Below, one piece after another: positions 6,029-7,205 of a stretch of DNA of 7,205 nucleotides. Position numbers and translations under genes: made by a program. The stretch covers positions 1 to 7,205 of the forward strand of contig JAGTUZ010000063.1 in NCBI GenBank assembly GCA_018224415.1. Direction: 5' to 3'. Source of the stretch: Bacteroidota bacterium. GTDB taxonomy: Bacteria; Bacteroidota; Ignavibacteria; SZUA-365. The notes below the pieces were generated by a model. It was not told the DNA's origin, searched no databases, and saw only the letters and a program-made list of their open reading frames with translations. Numbering within the stretch: position 1 is the first letter of the stretch; each line of letters begins with the position of its first letter.

Positions 6029-6586
6029 TCAGAAGGGTTGGGGCGGCAGGTTGATGAAATCGACTTCGACATCGATACCGGGCAGGAAACGGCCGGATGC
6101 AAGATCCACCGGCGAGGGCGTCGTCACGTCGCCCGTGAGTGTGTACACGCCGACGGCCTTCCATTGCTGGAACGGATCCGGACCGTAGTTCTGTGCGACC
6201 ACCACGTAACCGTACACTCCATTCATCGATTCGCTCTGTATGCGGTAAGGAATACTGTCGACACCGTAGGGCAGGAGTTCGCTGAAAACTGCCGTACCGG
6301 ACACCACCTCGGTGAGTATGTCTTTCGGTGGATAGCTGCGGAATGCTGCGATGCGCAGATCGCGCACGCTGTCCTGTGGCGGCCAGGTACTGCGGACGCG
6401 GATGAGGCCGCCGATCCCCGGCGTGTCCCCTTCCGTTCCAGGCGCAAGTCCATGATCCTCGCATGCCGGGATGAAAAGCATCATGATCAGGATCGCCGGA
6501 ACCAGTACCGCTCCCGCGAATGTGCGTGTCGCACCGCGTTGATGCCGTGTCGCACTGCCTTGCTGCCGGGTCATGTCATCGTTCAT
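6029..6586 (-). CDS. Small lipoprotein of unknown function, 185 aa
   Basis: The N-terminus has a basic region (R and H up to residue 21), a hydrophobic stretch (24-40) and a lipobox ending IPAC with the acceptor Cys42. It should be exported, lipidated and anchored in a membrane. After a Gly/Pro-rich linker (46-59) comes a compact domain of about 120 residues with RSTWPPQDSVRDLRIAAF, SYPPKDI and YVVVAQNYGPDPF. I have a weak memory of similar unnamed lipoproteins in the Bacteroidota/Chlorobi group, but no function. The ATG overlaps the metG stop (ATGA), and GGAG sits about 10 bases upstream, so translation is probably coupled to metG. Met5 is an alternative start; it would leave the signal sequence intact. 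A functional tie to Met-tRNA charging is not expected. Confidence 0.82.
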   Translation of the reverse strand: MNDDMTRQQGSATRHQRGATRTFAGAVLVPAILIMMLFIPACEDHGLAPGTEGDTPGIGGLIRVRSTWPPQDSVRDLRIAAFRSYPPKDILTEVVSGTAVFSELLPYGVDSIPYRIQSESMNGVYGYVVVAQNYGPDPFQQWKAVGVYTLTGDVTTPSPVDLASGRFLPGIDVEVDFINLPPQPF

Positions 6587-7205
6587 TTCACCAGCGCTCC
6601 GTTCCCGATGCCGCTTTCCGGTGTGATGAGGGTCGGACCCTCATCATCGTTGGATGCCGCAAGGATCATGCCCTGGGATTCCACGCCGAAGAGCTTCGCC
6701 GGCTTGAGATTGGCCACCACAACAATGCGTTTTCCGACAAGATCTTCCGGAGCATATTTTTTTGCGATACCCGCAACGAGTTGACGCATTTCGGAGCCGA
6801 TATCCACTTTCAACTTGAGCAGTTTGTCGGATTTTGGAACGCGTTCCGCTTCGATCACGGTCGCGACACGCAAATCCACTTTCATGAAGTCGTCGATGGT
6901 GATCTGGTCCTTGATCTCCGGATAGGTCTGCGTCGTGGGAGTTTCGAGACTTCCGAGCTTAGCGGTCTCGACCGAAATTGTCTCGTCGTCGATTTTCTCG
7001 AAGAGGATGCTGCGTTCGCCGATCGGATGTCCGGCGGCAAGACGCCATTGTGCAACGGCATCCCAGGAAAGCGCCGCGGCATCGGTGACGCCCAGCATGG
7101 AACGTAATTTTTCCGCAGTGAACGGAAGCACGGGTTCGATGAGCACCGAAAGGGCATACACTGCCTGGAGGCTGCAATTCACGGTGTTCGCGCAGCCCTG
7201 CGGAT
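6583..7205 (-). CDS. metG: Methionyl-tRNA synthetase, C-terminal 206 residues (N-terminus off the right edge)
   Basis: The frame is open to the right edge, so only the C-terminal part is present. The first visible stretch, roughly to residue 70, is the end of the helical anticodon-binding domain (SVLIEPVLPFTAEKLRSML is typical), followed by the HPIGERSILFEKID segment. The last 105 or so residues form an EMAP/Trbp111-type tRNA-binding OB domain: DDFMKVDLRVATVIEAERV, SDKLLKLKVDIG, QLVAGIAKKY, GKRIVVVANLKPAKLFGVESQGMILAA. Bacterial MetRS enzymes with this appendix usually dimerise through it. The catalytic HIGH and KMSKS motifs are outside the window. A GTG codon at 7180-7182 lies in frame but inside the anticodon domain, so it is an internal valine and not a start. 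The stop overlaps the lipoprotein start. Confidence 0.95.
   Translation of the reverse strand, partial: PQGCANTVNCSLQAVYALSVLIEPVLPFTAEKLRSMLGVTDAAALSWDAVAQWRLAAGHPIGERSILFEKIDDETISVETAKLGSLETPTTQTYPEIKDQITIDDFMKVDLRVATVIEAERVPKSDKLLKLKVDIGSEMRQLVAGIAKKYAPEDLVGKRIVVVANLKPAKLFGVESQGMILAASNDDEGPTLITPESGIGNGALVK

Noticed and set aside
5917..6102. 61-codon minus-strand frame spanning the gap before the pyrophosphorylase
   Set aside because: It overlaps the lipoprotein C-terminus in another frame, has no ribosome-binding site and runs over the candidate promoter; its product is low in information.
6026..7107. Plus-strand frames opposite the lipoprotein and metG
   Set aside because: Composition and position are those of antisense shadows; metG motifs are unambiguous on the minus strand.
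1..7205. CRISPR, insertion sequence, toxin-antitoxin or phage-defence system
   Set aside because: There are no regularly spaced repeats, terminal inverted repeats, transposase motifs or defence domains; all genes are housekeeping or envelope types in uniform orientation.

Overview
The window looks like an ordinary stretch of a GC-rich genome, probably from the Bacteroidota/Chlorobi (FCB) group. Three signs point there. Two candidate promoters share a TTG-N20-TAATTTG layout, close to the -33/-7 promoters of Bacteroidota. Most starts lack a strong Shine-Dalgarno. There is a small lipoprotein with WPP...DSV/YPP sequence that I associate, from memory, with this group. Placement below that level, for example Ignavibacteria or Kapabacteria relatives, is a guess. 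All credible genes lie on the minus strand, so the window is read here from its right end to its left. I see no rRNA, tRNA, CRISPR array, insertion sequence or phage gene.

In transcription order: (1) the C-terminal 206 residues of methionyl-tRNA synthetase (metG), ending in its tRNA-binding domain; (2) a 185-residue lipoprotein of unknown function, overlapping metG by ATGA; (3) a 108-base gap with a candidate promoter; (4) an 839-residue fusion of a sugar-nucleotide pyrophosphorylase, a left-handed beta-helix and a phosphohexomutase fold whose four active-site loops are all altered; (5) a second candidate promoter overlapping the stop codon of that gene, then a stand-alone PTS EIIA (PtsN/fructose type); (6) a GC-rich hairpin and a good intrinsic terminator; (7) histidyl-tRNA synthetase (hisS); (8) a 137-residue unknown protein; (9) the first 368 residues of an exported M16-family protein that lacks the zinc motif and runs off the left edge.

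HisS, the unknown protein and the M16 protein are packed with 3 bases between the first pair and a 4-base overlap between the second, so they read as one operon. The fusion enzyme probably supplies an activated sugar such as GDP-mannose for surface polysaccharide. The EIIA beside it has no transport partners in view and may be regulatory.

I did not find a clear new multi-gene system. The points most worth a second look are the paired promoters, a 15-base leader repeated just before two start codons, the degenerate mutase domain, the zinc-less M16 protein, and a Glu-to-Gly change in HisRS motif 2.
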